Shown: positions 8,682-16,494 of the stretch, piece by piece
Layout of the letters: the number at the start of each line of letters is the position of its first letter
How positions within the stretch are numbered: the stretch's first letter is position 1
Program-made: the position numbers and the translations under genes
From: JAUIBE01 sp035267185
Lineage (GTDB): Bacteria; Pseudomonadota; Gammaproteobacteria; Xanthomonadales; SZUA-36
Length of the DNA stretch: 42,430 bases
Direction: 5' to 3'
NCBI GenBank assembly: GCA_035267185.1
Contig: DATFLY010000178.1
Coordinates: forward strand, 1-42,430
The notes under the pieces: generated by a model
What the model saw: the letters and a program-made list of their open reading frames with translations, nothing else
The model's database searches: none
Told to the model about the DNA's origin: nothing

Positions 8682-8699
8682 AACCGCGCCTTCGCGGTT
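8682..8699 (+). terminator. Possible terminator-like hairpin at the head of the repeat array
   Basis: AACCGCG (8682-8688) and CGCGGTT (8693-8699) form a perfect 7-bp stem around the tetraloop CCTT and are followed by CTTT. It overlaps the first hairpin core of the array. It could end transcription from the lipoprotein gene, but the T tract is short. Confidence 0.35.
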
Positions 8700-9304
8700 C
8701 TTTGCGAAACAGCCTTTGTGCAATCACTAACCCACAAAGCAACTGGTAGCAAATAGAACAGCGATCGCGTCTATAGTCATTGCTTGGAAGGAAATCCCCC
8801 GCGTTTAAAGTCCAGCAGTCGATGGGATCGTTGCTTTTTGAATGATGGCGCCTTCGCATGTTTTCGCGGAGCAGCCGTCATTCAAAAACAACAACCCCGA
8901 TAAACGAACATTCCGACCCACCCGGTTTGTGGGAGTTATTTTTTTCCTGATGGCGCCTTCGCGTCTTTTTGCGGAGCAGCCTTTGAATTATCACTCACCT
9001 ACACAGCACCGGGTAGCAAATAGAACAGCGGTAGCGTCTATAGTCGTTGCTTGGAAGGAAAGCCCCCGCGTTTAAAGTCCAGCAGTCGATGGGATCGTTG
9101 CTTTTTGAATGATGGCGCCTTCGCATCTTTTCGCGGAGCAGCCTATGTGTAATCACTCACCTAAATAGCACCGGGTAGCAAATAGAACAGCGGTTGCGTC
9201 TATAGCCGTTGTTTGAAAGGAAAGCGTGTGCGCTCTAATTCCAGAAAAGTTTGTGGACGTTGATTTTCCGCCATGGCGCCTTCGCGGCTCTTTGCGAAGC
9301 AGCC
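8685..9304. repeat. 162-bp-period array of five hairpin cores with conserved spacers
   Basis: Five copies of a 30-base imperfect palindrome lie at 8685-8714, 8847-8876, 8952-8981, 9114-9143 and 9275-9304. The ends are GGCGCCTTCGC and GCGGAGCAGCC or GCGAAGCAGCC; the first copy begins CGCGCC. Start-to-start distances are 162, 105, 162 and 161 bases. The 132-base spacers after copies 1, 3 and 4 are related; each has GGTAGCAAATAGAACAGCG (at 8745, 9012 and 9174). Spacers 1 and 3 plus the following core differ at only about 3 of 106 positions over 8771-8876 versus 9038-9143. The spacer after copy 2 (8877-8951) is unrelated and shorter. Apparent open reading frames here only translate the repeat. 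Together with the REP doublet this accounts for the whole non-coding stretch 8491-9338. Confidence 0.85.
8830..8892. repeat. Extended hairpin around core copy 2
   Basis: The arms outside the core are complementary: TTTTTGAATGA (8835-8845) pairs with TCATTCAAAAA (8878-8888). GTTG (8830-8833) pairs with CAAC (8889-8892) past a one-base bulge. The result is a cruciform or RNA hairpin of about 63 bases whose outer stem differs from that at copy 5. Confidence 0.8.
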
Positions 9305-9320
9305 TTGGCGGAAAATCAAC
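9259..9320. repeat. Extended hairpin around core copy 5
   Basis: GTTGATTTTCCGCCA (9259-9273) and TGGCGGAAAATCAAC (9306-9320) are perfect 15-base reverse complements flanking the core at 9275-9304. The 62-base structure lies just downstream of the AMP nucleosidase gene on the minus strand. Confidence 0.9.
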
Positions 9321-9323
9321 ATC

Positions 9324-9340
9324 AGCGTTCTTCGAACGCT
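9324..9340. repeat. Short perfect palindrome at the AMP nucleosidase stop codon
   Basis: AGCGTTC (9324-9330), loop TTC, GAACGCT (9334-9340). It overlaps the stop codon (9339-9341) of the minus-strand gene. There is no T run, so a role in 3'-end protection is more likely than intrinsic termination. Confidence 0.6.
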
Positions 9341-10112
9341 AATACCTAAAATGCTTAATTTTTTCGCCCTTCTGCCCCAACTCCGTCATCGCCTCAATCC
9401 CGATCTGAAGATGAAGATCAACCCAGCCCTCGGTCACTTTCTTGTCAGAAGCCTCTGTCTTCACGCCATCTGGTGTAACCGGCACATCCGAGACAAGCAA
9501 TAACGCACCCCGTGATATTTCATTGGCATGGCCAACGATGAACAACGTTGCGGTTTCCATGTCGATACCGATGCAGGTCATGTCATGTAATCTCTGGTGA
9601 AACTTTTCATCGTGCTCCCAGACCCGGCGATTGGTTGTGTAGATGACACCTGTTCGATAATCAACGTTCTTAGAGACGATTTTGTCCGAGACAAATTTAT
9701 GCAGCTTGAACGAGGGCAATGCGGGCACGGCCGCGGGAAAATAGTCATTGCTGGTTCCCTCGCCCCGAATCGCTGCAATTGGCAATATAAAGTGACCAAT
9801 CTCGGTAGACTTTTTAAGCCCGCCGCACTTGCCGAGAAACAAAACGCCCTTCGGCGCAACTGAACTTAGCAGATCCATGATGGTGGCAGCATTGCTTGAG
9901 CCGATACCAAAGTTGATGATACTGAGACCATCGCTGTTGGTAGCCGCCTGCATGGGCCGATCCCTGCCATACAATTTACAATCGAATTGTTCTGCGAACT
10001 TCTCAACATAATTACCGAAGTTGGTTAGCAGGATGTACTCACCAAACTGTTCCAATGGCATACCTGTATAGCGGGGAAGCCAGTTTTTCGTGATATCAAG
10101 TTTGGTCAGCAT
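9339..10112 (-). CDS. amn: AMP nucleosidase (short, Bacteroidetes-type)
   Basis: The 257-residue protein belongs to the phosphorylase/nucleosidase fold and should split AMP into adenine and ribose 5-phosphate in the cytoplasm. Recognisable conserved stretches are NWLPRYTGMPLEQFGEYILL near the N-terminus, FLGKCGG, LPIAAIRGEGTSNDYFPAAV, VIYTTNRRVWEHD and GIDMETATLF; the ME pair of the last is the ribose-binding part in this superfamily. It lacks the extra N-terminal domain of the about 480-residue enterobacterial Amn and resembles the about 260-residue form I associate with Bacteroidetes. It starts 25 bases after hda on the same strand with a Shine-Dalgarno AAGGA (10125-10121), so it is probably the last gene of that operon. 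Base composition looks slightly more AT-rich than its neighbours. Confidence 0.85.
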   Translation of the reverse strand: MLTKLDITKNWLPRYTGMPLEQFGEYILLTNFGNYVEKFAEQFDCKLYGRDRPMQAATNSDGLSIINFGIGSSNAATIMDLLSSVAPKGVLFLGKCGGLKKSTEIGHFILPIAAIRGEGTSNDYFPAAVPALPSFKLHKFVSDKIVSKNVDYRTGVIYTTNRRVWEHDEKFHQRLHDMTCIGIDMETATLFIVGHANEISRGALLLVSDVPVTPDGVKTEASDKKVTEGWVDLHLQIGIEAMTELGQKGEKIKHFRY

Positions 10113-10137
10113 TGTTCTTGTCCTTTGTCATTTTGAT

Positions 10138-10860
10138 TCAGCCATTCTCAGGCGAGCGCTGTTCAGAGTCCAGATCGGTCAGAAACACTTTTCGCGCCAA
10201 AGGAACAGTGACACGCCGTTTTTCTGCAAGGGCCCGCCGCTGAATGACTTCCAGTGCTTTCAACATGCTTCCAAGGTCACGGCTGATTCGACGCAAAAGG
10301 AACTGCTCAACATCCGGCGACAAATCGAGTTCCAGTTTTGTGGCTCGCAATCGGAGGACTTCCATCTTTTCCTTCTGATTCAGAGGCTTAAGGTTCAGCC
10401 TTACACCCCAGGCCATACGAGAAGCCAGGTCCGGAAGAGCAAAATTCAGAGCTGACAGGGATACCTGGCTGCTGGCAACAATCTGGCCATCACCTTCCCT
10501 GACCTCGTTGAAGCAGTGGAACAGGGCTTCTTCCCATCGAACATCCCCTATGACCGAGTGTAACCCGTCGAAACAGACCAGCCCCTGAAGTCCAACGAGA
10601 CCCGCAGTGGCCTCAGGATCCATTTTCTCCAGGCCGATATACCAGGCAGGCCGATCCTGCTCCCGGTATTCAATACAAAGGGCATTGAGCAAATGGGTTT
10701 TTCCACTAACCGCGGGTCCCTGAACAAAAACACTTCCCACAGATTGGCTGGAAAGTGACTTCAGCGCATCTACAGCCGCCTGGTTAGGACCAGCAACAAA
10801 GTCCTCAAAACGGTCCGGGCCCGTTGGTTGCAGCTCAAGAGGAATCTGGGGTGAAAACAA
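10138..10860 (-). CDS. hda: DnaA regulatory inactivator Hda
   Basis: A 240-residue AAA+ protein similar to DnaA domain III. With the DNA-loaded sliding clamp it stimulates ATP hydrolysis on DnaA and so prevents re-initiation of replication. An N-terminal clamp-binding motif QIPLEL (5-10) precedes Walker A GPAVSGKT (48-55); the Walker B-like LVCFDGLHSV and the sensor region FALPDLASRMAWGVRLNLKP follow. Length matches the family (about 230-250). It lies 3 bases after the AI-2E permease gene, an arrangement I recall from xanthomonads. Plain DnaA is unlikely because the DNA-binding domain IV is absent. Confidence 0.9.
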   Translation of the reverse strand: MFSPQIPLELQPTGPDRFEDFVAGPNQAAVDALKSLSSQSVGSVFVQGPAVSGKTHLLNALCIEYREQDRPAWYIGLEKMDPEATAGLVGLQGLVCFDGLHSVIGDVRWEEALFHCFNEVREGDGQIVASSQVSLSALNFALPDLASRMAWGVRLNLKPLNQKEKMEVLRLRATKLELDLSPDVEQFLLRRISRDLGSMLKALEVIQRRALAEKRRVTVPLARKVFLTDLDSEQRSPENG

Positions 10861-10863
10861 TAC

Positions 10864-12084
10864 TCAATGACCTTCTGGCTGTGCCCTATCCTGACCTGAC
10901 GATGAATCATCTTCCGGGGCCTTGTCAGGATCATTCAGGACGAGGGCATCCTCATCTTCTTCAATTTCGCCAGCCGAATCTGGCGCCTGTCCGTAATATT
11001 CGCTGTTCCGGTATTCAGTATAAAAATAACGCACAAGAACGTTTAATGCTGCGGCAACGGGCAGCGCCAGCAGAATTCCCAGGAATCCTCCGAGTTGTCC
11101 GCCTGCCAGCACCGCAAAAATCACCGCGACTGGATGAAGGCCGATCTGGTCGCCAACCAGCTTGGGTGTGAGCACCATCCCTTCCAGCATTTGCCCGGTC
11201 ACGAAGACGCCGGCAACCAGCAGAAGATGAAAAACATCCTGAAACTGGAACATGGCAGCCACCAGGGCCGCGACGACACCAACTATTGTTCCAAGGTATG
11301 GAACGATGCTGAGCAGGCCGGCGATCAGGCCAATAATAATGCCCAGTTCGAGGCCGATGGCCCACAGGCCAATCGCATAAATCAGTCCCAGTGCCAGCAT
11401 GACCACCAGCTGACCACGAATAAACGCGCCCAGCACATCATCAATATCAGCAGCCAGCCGGGAAATCAGTGACTCGTGACGGCGCGGCAGCAGCAATCGA
11501 ATTCCATTGATCAGCTTGTCCCAGTCACGCAACAGGTAAAAGGTCACGACCGGGACCAGAATAAGGTTCATAAGGAAACCGAATACCGCCTGTCCACTTT
11601 GTGAAATCTTGCCAAGCACAGTGAAAAGTGCCTGGCTGGTTTCGCGCCAATAGTCTTTGAGTGTTTCAGTAATGGTTGCTGTATCAAGCGAATAGTCCTG
11701 CAGACCCAGTGTTGTCTGCAGCCATGGCCAGGCACTTTGCCCAAGCCAGTCAAGTATCTGTGGTATGCGTGCGGTAAGCTCCTGGACCTGGGTGCGAAGC
11801 AATGGCACCACCACCAGCAGCATTACAACAAACAGGCTGATTCCAAGTGAGAACACAACAATCACAGCGACTGTGCGATTCCACTTCCAGCGGCCGATTT
11901 TTACTCGCTCAAGACGGTCGGTTAAAGGGTCAAACAGGTATGCCAGGGCTGCCGAAATTGCAAACGGCATTACGATGGGCGCAAGTCTCCAGAGCAACCA
12001 GACCAGCAGCAACCCGATGGCCAGCCAGAACCAGCGGCTTGAATCCCAACCATCGGTGGGTAACTGAGGACTACCCTGTTCCAC
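10864..12084 (-). CDS. AI-2E family transporter (PerM-like permease)
   Basis: A polytopic inner-membrane protein of the AI-2E exporter/UPF0118 family, 406 residues from the chosen start. The first two hydrophobic segments (WFWLAIGLLLVWLLWRLAPI and an ALAYLFDPLTDRLER region) and a cluster of helices in the C-terminal half (LGTIVGVVAALVAAMF, LAGGQLGGFLGILLALPVAA) fit the family. The C-terminus is a hydrophilic acidic tail. I place the start at GTG 12084, which overlaps pgsA by only 14 bases and has GGAG at 12098-12095. An ATG at 12129 would add 15 residues and overlap pgsA by 59 bases. The transported substrate is uncertain: family members export AI-2 or act as Na+/H+ antiporters. Confidence 0.85.
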   Translation of the reverse strand: MEQGSPQLPTDGWDSSRWFWLAIGLLLVWLLWRLAPIVMPFAISAALAYLFDPLTDRLERVKIGRWKWNRTVAVIVVFSLGISLFVVMLLVVVPLLRTQVQELTARIPQILDWLGQSAWPWLQTTLGLQDYSLDTATITETLKDYWRETSQALFTVLGKISQSGQAVFGFLMNLILVPVVTFYLLRDWDKLINGIRLLLPRRHESLISRLAADIDDVLGAFIRGQLVVMLALGLIYAIGLWAIGLELGIIIGLIAGLLSIVPYLGTIVGVVAALVAAMFQFQDVFHLLLVAGVFVTGQMLEGMVLTPKLVGDQIGLHPVAVIFAVLAGGQLGGFLGILLALPVAAALNVLVRYFYTEYRNSEYYGQAPDSAGEIEEDEDALVLNDPDKAPEDDSSSGQDRAQPEGH

Positions 12085-12637
12085 GACGTGCTTTCTCCGC
12101 CCTGGATTTTCGCGACCAGATAACCGCATAGTGAATCCAGGATGCCACGGTCATCACTGCCGTCAGGTAAACCAACCAGGTTGTCCAGGGACCCGATGTC
12201 TGTGGCCAGGCCAGGCCCAGCATGACGCTGACCACCAGGACAATCTGGCACAAAGTGTTCCACTTGCTGAATTCGGTGGGCGTTGCCGTTGCCAGGCGCG
12301 CAATACGGAAATGATAGTAGTAGCCGTAAAACACGATCATCAGGTCACGGGCAACAATCAGCAAAACAAGCCACCATGGCAAGTGACCCAGCCACGCAAG
12401 CGTCAGAGTGGTTGATACCAACAGGAATTTATCAGCCAGTGGATCAAGGACCCCACCCCAATGCGTCATCCAGCCAAACCGACGCGCCAGGAAACCGTCA
12501 AGCAGATCGCTCAGACCCGCAGCCATTGCGATGATAAAAGCGGCTTTGTACTGACTGGTCAACAACAGATACACGATCGGCCCGACCACGATCATGCGGA
12601 ATATAGTCAGTACATTGGGAAGAAGGCGAAGACTCAT
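12071..12637 (-). CDS. pgsA: CDP-alcohol phosphatidyltransferase, likely PgsA
   Basis: A 188-residue membrane enzyme. It carries the full CDP-alcohol phosphotransferase signature D-x2-D-G-x2-A-R-x8-G-x3-D-x3-D, seen as DLLDGFLAR followed by GGVLDPLAD. The start, MSLRLLPNVLTIFRMIVVGP, is typical of phosphatidylglycerophosphate synthase, which converts CDP-diacylglycerol and glycerol 3-phosphate to PGP at the inner membrane. Several transmembrane helices are evident. The start overlaps the DUF2066 stop by 4 bases (ATGA) and the end overlaps the permease gene, so the block is translationally coupled. A cardiolipin-synthase-type member of the same family cannot be excluded from motif alone. Confidence 0.85.
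   Translation of the reverse strand: MSLRLLPNVLTIFRMIVVGPIVYLLLTSQYKAAFIIAMAAGLSDLLDGFLARRFGWMTHWGGVLDPLADKFLLVSTTLTLAWLGHLPWWLVLLIVARDLMIVFYGYYYHFRIARLATATPTEFSKWNTLCQIVLVVSVMLGLAWPQTSGPWTTWLVYLTAVMTVASWIHYAVIWSRKSRAEKARRGTG
12095..12098 (-). promoter_or_regulatory. Ribosome binding site deciding the AI-2E permease start
   Basis: GGAG on the minus strand (12098-12095), 10 bases before GTG 12084 and inside the 3' end of pgsA. It favours the shorter permease over the ATG at 12129, which has no equally good site. Confidence 0.5.
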
Positions 12638-13683
12638 TGCTGCAGGACATATTGGCCGGAGCCATCTTCAGATTCAAGCACCCGATCATCTTCCAGTGCC
12701 TGCTGTAAATATTCCGGCGCCGCATTCAGTACCAGTGCCATCGAGACTCCCCGCGGCGTTGCGGCAAGGACAGCCACTTCATCAACAATACTCAACGATT
12801 CGAGATAAGCCAGGCAACGCGCGTAATCAGCACCACTGCCAAGCCCACCAACGGAAATTTCATGAATCCATTGACCCTGTTCAGTGGCAGCAATTGCCTT
12901 GACAGTGGCAATTTCATCAATCACCTGGTGCATGGTTTCCACCAGCACTTCCTGCAGGTCGATATTGCGGCTTCTCCACGTCCAGTTTTCCTGTTCGTAT
13001 TCCAGAATCAAGCGGGCATTCCACTCTGGCCCCTCCCTGCGGGCAGTCACAATAAGAATTTCCCCCGAACCGCCCTCGTCTCTCAATTGTTCCGTGTAGC
13101 CACCCCACAAAAGCTGCACATCGACATTGTAATTACCCGCTTCATCCGGCTCGGGCCAGACCAGGGAAAGTCCTCTCGTCTGTGCAATTCGATCAACAGG
13201 ATCACGAAGATATTCATACTCGAGCGGCAATACCTGGCGCCCAAGCCCATCATCTATCAGCAGCCACACGGAAAGCGGTGCACGGCCTGGCGGCCACCTG
13301 GGCAAACCCAGGGTACGCAACAGGTCGTCAACACCTGGCTGTGAAAACTGAACGCTGAGCAGGGTGCCGGATTCCTGTTCCAGTGAATTTCCCGGCAACC
13401 GGGGCTCACTCAGGTCCTGTGTCGAAATCTGCTCGTAAAAGTAGCTCACCACCAGTGATCGTGCGTTGCTCGTGGCAGCCACAACTTCCGGATCCTGATC
13501 CAGGTCCCGGATGCCGCTCAACTTGCCCAGAACCTGTGCCAGTGCCGGCGCAAAAGCTTCCTCACGGGCTTGCTGGCTCTGGTTCTCAACTGCTATTGAA
13601 GATTGATACAGATCGGCAATCTCCGCCTGAGTTCTGTCAGGGGCGAGCGCAAAGATCAGAATTAGTAAAAAAATCAGTCTCAT
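12634..13683 (-). CDS. DUF2066 family exported protein
   Basis: The 349-residue product has a cleavable signal (about 1-20, ending TQA) and then a periplasmic domain starting EIADLYQSSIAVENQSQQAREEAF. The early segment with ALAQVLGKLSGIRDL is the hallmark of DUF2066, a family of unknown function common in gammaproteobacteria. No catalytic residues stand out. It is the first gene of the minus-strand block with pgsA, the permease, hda and the AMP nucleosidase. The 184-base gap to the divergent purM must hold its promoter, but I see no box strong enough to mark. Confidence 0.8.
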   Translation of the reverse strand: MRLIFLLILIFALAPDRTQAEIADLYQSSIAVENQSQQAREEAFAPALAQVLGKLSGIRDLDQDPEVVAATSNARSLVVSYFYEQISTQDLSEPRLPGNSLEQESGTLLSVQFSQPGVDDLLRTLGLPRWPPGRAPLSVWLLIDDGLGRQVLPLEYEYLRDPVDRIAQTRGLSLVWPEPDEAGNYNVDVQLLWGGYTEQLRDEGGSGEILIVTARREGPEWNARLILEYEQENWTWRSRNIDLQEVLVETMHQVIDEIATVKAIAATEQGQWIHEISVGGLGSGADYARCLAYLESLSIVDEVAVLAATPRGVSMALVLNAAPEYLQQALEDDRVLESEDGSGQYVLQQ

Positions 13684-13867
13684 CTTGTCTGGCAGGATCC
13701 ACGAAGACGGTTCGTGATACGGTCTGAAGGCGGCAAATACGATACCATATGCGGCCGTTCCGGACAGCGTCTTCGATGTCTTCGGGGTAACAAAGCATGA
13801 GAGTAAACCAACATTTTCATTTCAACGAACAGCCATTCATTCTCATAACTGCGGGGAAGATAAAAAC

Positions 13868-14953
13868 TTGAGCAATAAAAGCCATAACAAACCCTCTGAA
13901 CCCGATGGACTATCGTACCGCGACGCCGGCGTGGATATTGATGCTGGCAACGAACTTGTGTCACGCATCAAATCTGCGGTTGCAAGCACCAACAGAGCTG
14001 GCGTGGCCGGACACCTGGGTGGATTCGGCGCTCTGTTTGATCTGAAGCGAGAGGATTGGCGCGATCCACTTCTCGTTTCTGGCGCTGACGGTGTGGGCAC
14101 CAAGCTGATGCTGGCAAGGCTGTTAAATCGCCACGACACCATTGGCATCGACCTGGTTGCCATGTGTGTTAATGACATCCTGACCAGTGGCGCAGAACCC
14201 TTGTTTTTTCTTGACTACTTTGCATCCGGCAGACTCGAACTCGAACAGGCTCAACATGTGATCGAAGGTATTGCAGAAGGTTGCAGGCAGGCAGGTTGTG
14301 CGCTGATTGGCGGGGAGACTGCTGAGATGCCAGGTATGTACGGGGATGGCGAGTACGATCTTGCCGGCTTTTCAGTTGGCGCGGTAGAACGTGACTTGCT
14401 GGTTGACGGCAAACAGATCATCGCCGGGCATCGAATACTCGGGCTCGCATCCAGTGGGTTACATTCAAATGGCTATTCCCTGGTTCGCAAAGTCATTGAA
14501 ATCAGCAATGCAGACCTCGGGGCGATTTGCGATACCACGGGCGGTTCAGAGCGCTCCCTTGGCGAAGTTCTGCTTGAACCCACGAGGATTTACGTCAGGA
14601 ATCTTCTGCCACTTTTGAAAGATGGGCAAATCGATGGCCTGGCGCATATCACCGGCGGTGGTTTAAGCGAAAACATCGTCAGGATTATTGATTCCGATCT
14701 TGGCATTCAGATCAACACGGATGCCTGGGAATGGCCGGACGTTTTTCATTGGCTGCAGGACAATGGAGGTATTTCTGATACTGAAATGAACAGAACCTTC
14801 AATTGCGGTATCGGGATGGTGGCAATCGTGCGGGCAGAAAATGCACAATCCGTTCTGGAGCAGATTCGCAATTCCGGCATTGAATGTACCGATATCGGTA
14901 AAGTCGTTCCGGCGGGTCATGGCGAACGTGTCGAGTATCTCGCGGCAGGCTGA
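13868..14953 (+). CDS. purM: Phosphoribosylformylglycinamidine cyclo-ligase
   Basis: AIR synthetase, 361 residues, catalysing the ATP-dependent ring closure of FGAM to aminoimidazole ribotide in purine synthesis. The family blocks are plain: SYRDAGVDIDAGNELV near the start, LLVSGADGVGTKLMLA, CVNDILTSGAEPLFFLDY, GGETAEMPGMYGDGEYDLAG and HITGGGLSEN. The start is a TTG at 13868 preceded by GGGGAAG, giving the expected family length. No in-frame ATG occurs at a sensible position before the conserved region. Its TGA overlaps the purN start, so the two steps are coupled. Confidence 0.97.
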   Translation: MSNKSHNKPSEPDGLSYRDAGVDIDAGNELVSRIKSAVASTNRAGVAGHLGGFGALFDLKREDWRDPLLVSGADGVGTKLMLARLLNRHDTIGIDLVAMCVNDILTSGAEPLFFLDYFASGRLELEQAQHVIEGIAEGCRQAGCALIGGETAEMPGMYGDGEYDLAGFSVGAVERDLLVDGKQIIAGHRILGLASSGLHSNGYSLVRKVIEISNADLGAICDTTGGSERSLGEVLLEPTRIYVRNLLPLLKDGQIDGLAHITGGGLSENIVRIIDSDLGIQINTDAWEWPDVFHWLQDNGGISDTEMNRTFNCGIGMVAIVRAENAQSVLEQIRNSGIECTDIGKVVPAGHGERVEYLAAG

Positions 14954-15618
14954 TGATGACCTTGCGAATATGCGTTCTAATCTCGGGATCAGGCAGCAAT
15001 CTGCAGGCCCTGATCGAGGCCCGTGACTCAGGCCGCCTGGATGTAGAAATAGTTCAGGTCATCAGTAACGTCGCAAGTGCAAAAGGCCTGGAAAGAGCGA
15101 CGCAGGCGGGCATCCCCTGCAGCATTGTTGAGCAAAGTGCTTTTACTGGCAGGGAAGATTTCGACCATGCGCTGGCCTTGTTGATGGCAACCGGTTCACC
15201 TGATTTGTTCGTTTTTGCAGGATTCATGCGAATTGTCGGCGAAGCCGTGCTGAGTGCATATGCGGGACGCATGATCAATCTCCATCCATCCCTGTTGCCG
15301 CTGTACCCGGGGCTGAATACCTACCAACGGGCGCTCGATGCGGGCGACAATGAATATGGCGCAAGTATTCACTTCCTGACGGAACAGCTCGATGGCGGGC
15401 CGGTCATCTCGCAACTGCGAATTCCTGTCGAAGCGGCTGACGATGTTTCGAGCCTGCAAAAAAGATTGGCTCCACTGGAACATCGATTGATGGTTGCAAC
15501 GGTTGAATTGTTCCAGAATCACAAGGTCGAATGCCGGGATGGATATGTTTCAATTGACAACGAAGCTATCGATGGCCCGCTATTGCTGGAAGTTCACGAT
15601 AAACTCAAGATTGCATGA
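14953..15618 (+). CDS. purN: Phosphoribosylglycinamide formyltransferase
   Basis: GAR transformylase, 221 residues, transferring a formyl group from 10-formyltetrahydrofolate to GAR in purine synthesis. The N-terminal ICVLISGSGSNLQALIEA loop binds the phosphate of the substrate. The catalytic Asn-His pair lies in INLHPSLLPLYPG, and the Asp in TEQLDGGPVI. The start may be the ATG at 14953, which shares a base with the purM stop, or the next ATG three bases later. The order purM-purN is the common gammaproteobacterial pair. Confidence 0.96.
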   Translation: MMTLRICVLISGSGSNLQALIEARDSGRLDVEIVQVISNVASAKGLERATQAGIPCSIVEQSAFTGREDFDHALALLMATGSPDLFVFAGFMRIVGEAVLSAYAGRMINLHPSLLPLYPGLNTYQRALDAGDNEYGASIHFLTEQLDGGPVISQLRIPVEAADDVSSLQKRLAPLEHRLMVATVELFQNHKVECRDGYVSIDNEAIDGPLLLEVHDKLKIA

Positions 15619-15622
15619 TTGA

Positions 15623-16435
15623 ATGATGCGCCTGGGACAATCCGAAACCATGAGAAGGATTTTGACTATCGGACCACAGCTACTATTAGCCGTGCTGCTT
15701 GCATCAATTATCCCGGACCGACAGGCCGTTGCCGCTGATTTCATTGCAGAGCCCTACTCCGCCCGTTATTCCGTCTACCGAAATGGCAAACTCCAGGCGC
15801 TGACCGAGTTTTTGCTTGAAAAACAGGGTGAAAGCTGGGTGATCAAGAGCGAAAGCAAGGGTACACACGGCATGGCTCGCTTTTTAAAATTCCGCGACTA
15901 CGAGTTCGTTGAAGGGCAATTTGAAGGCGAAAATTTTCGCCCGCTTCGCTACGTCCATGAGTTGAAATGGATTGGTCCCGACCAGAATACTTCGGCACAG
16001 TTTGATTGGGAAAATGACATTGTATTTGTAAATCATGATGGCGATGAGATAACCCTCGACCTGGTCCCTGGCGCCGTTGACCCGATGTCGCTGCAACTGG
16101 AGCTTCGTCGTCGTCTCGATCAGGGTGCAGGCCAGGTCATGGAATTCCTGCTGGTTGAAGAAGATGAAATTGAGCTGCAAAAATTCAGGGCCCTGGCACC
16201 GGAAAAGCTTGAAACCAGCCTGGGTTGCCTGGCTACAATACCGGTGGAAAAAATTCGCCGGAGTTCAACACGTTTTACCCGTTCCTGGCATGCCAGCAAG
16301 CTTGCTTACATTCCTGTTCGCATGGAACACGGGAAAACGGATGGTGATCACATGGAACTGCGCATTACCGAGCTCGTCATTGACGGCGTTGTGGTTGAAC
16401 CTCAGCCAGGTTGCGCGGCCAGGATAAACGACTGA
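15623..16435 (+). CDS. DUF3108 family exported protein
   Basis: Up to 270 residues. I read the mature family as starting ADFIAEPYSARYSVYRNGKL, a form typical of DUF3108, a beta-rich periplasmic family of unknown function often found just downstream of purN. A second ATG at 15650 would begin the protein at MRRILTIG, directly at a good signal peptide. That start is more credible than 15623, which adds nine hydrophilic residues before the signal; neither has a strong Shine-Dalgarno. It lies 4 bases after purN and is probably co-transcribed with it, though no purine-related role is implied. Confidence 0.78.
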   Translation: MMRLGQSETMRRILTIGPQLLLAVLLASIIPDRQAVAADFIAEPYSARYSVYRNGKLQALTEFLLEKQGESWVIKSESKGTHGMARFLKFRDYEFVEGQFEGENFRPLRYVHELKWIGPDQNTSAQFDWENDIVFVNHDGDEITLDLVPGAVDPMSLQLELRRRLDQGAGQVMEFLLVEEDEIELQKFRALAPEKLETSLGCLATIPVEKIRRSSTRFTRSWHASKLAYIPVRMEHGKTDGDHMELRITELVIDGVVVEPQPGCAARIND

Positions 16436-16494
16436 CAAACCCGCCTGAATATAGAGCCAGGGTGAACTGAAAAACCAATTTAACGGATTGATTA

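Noticed and set aside
8685..9320. Integron attC sites or a CRISPR array
   Set aside because: attC sites need outer ends in the order RYYYAAC...GTTRRRY, whereas core 5 has GTT at the left and AAC at the right. The spacers are related to each other and about 132 bases long, unlike CRISPR spacers, and no integrase or cas gene is present.
9259..9340. Intrinsic terminator for the AMP nucleosidase gene
   Set aside because: The hairpins are strong, but no T run follows on the minus strand, so they are recorded as repeats only.
8842..9503. Small open reading frames repeating the peptide MAPSRLFAEQP
   Set aside because: They are translations of the 30-base hairpin cores and spacers, lack ribosome binding sites, and one runs into the antisense strand of the AMP nucleosidase gene.
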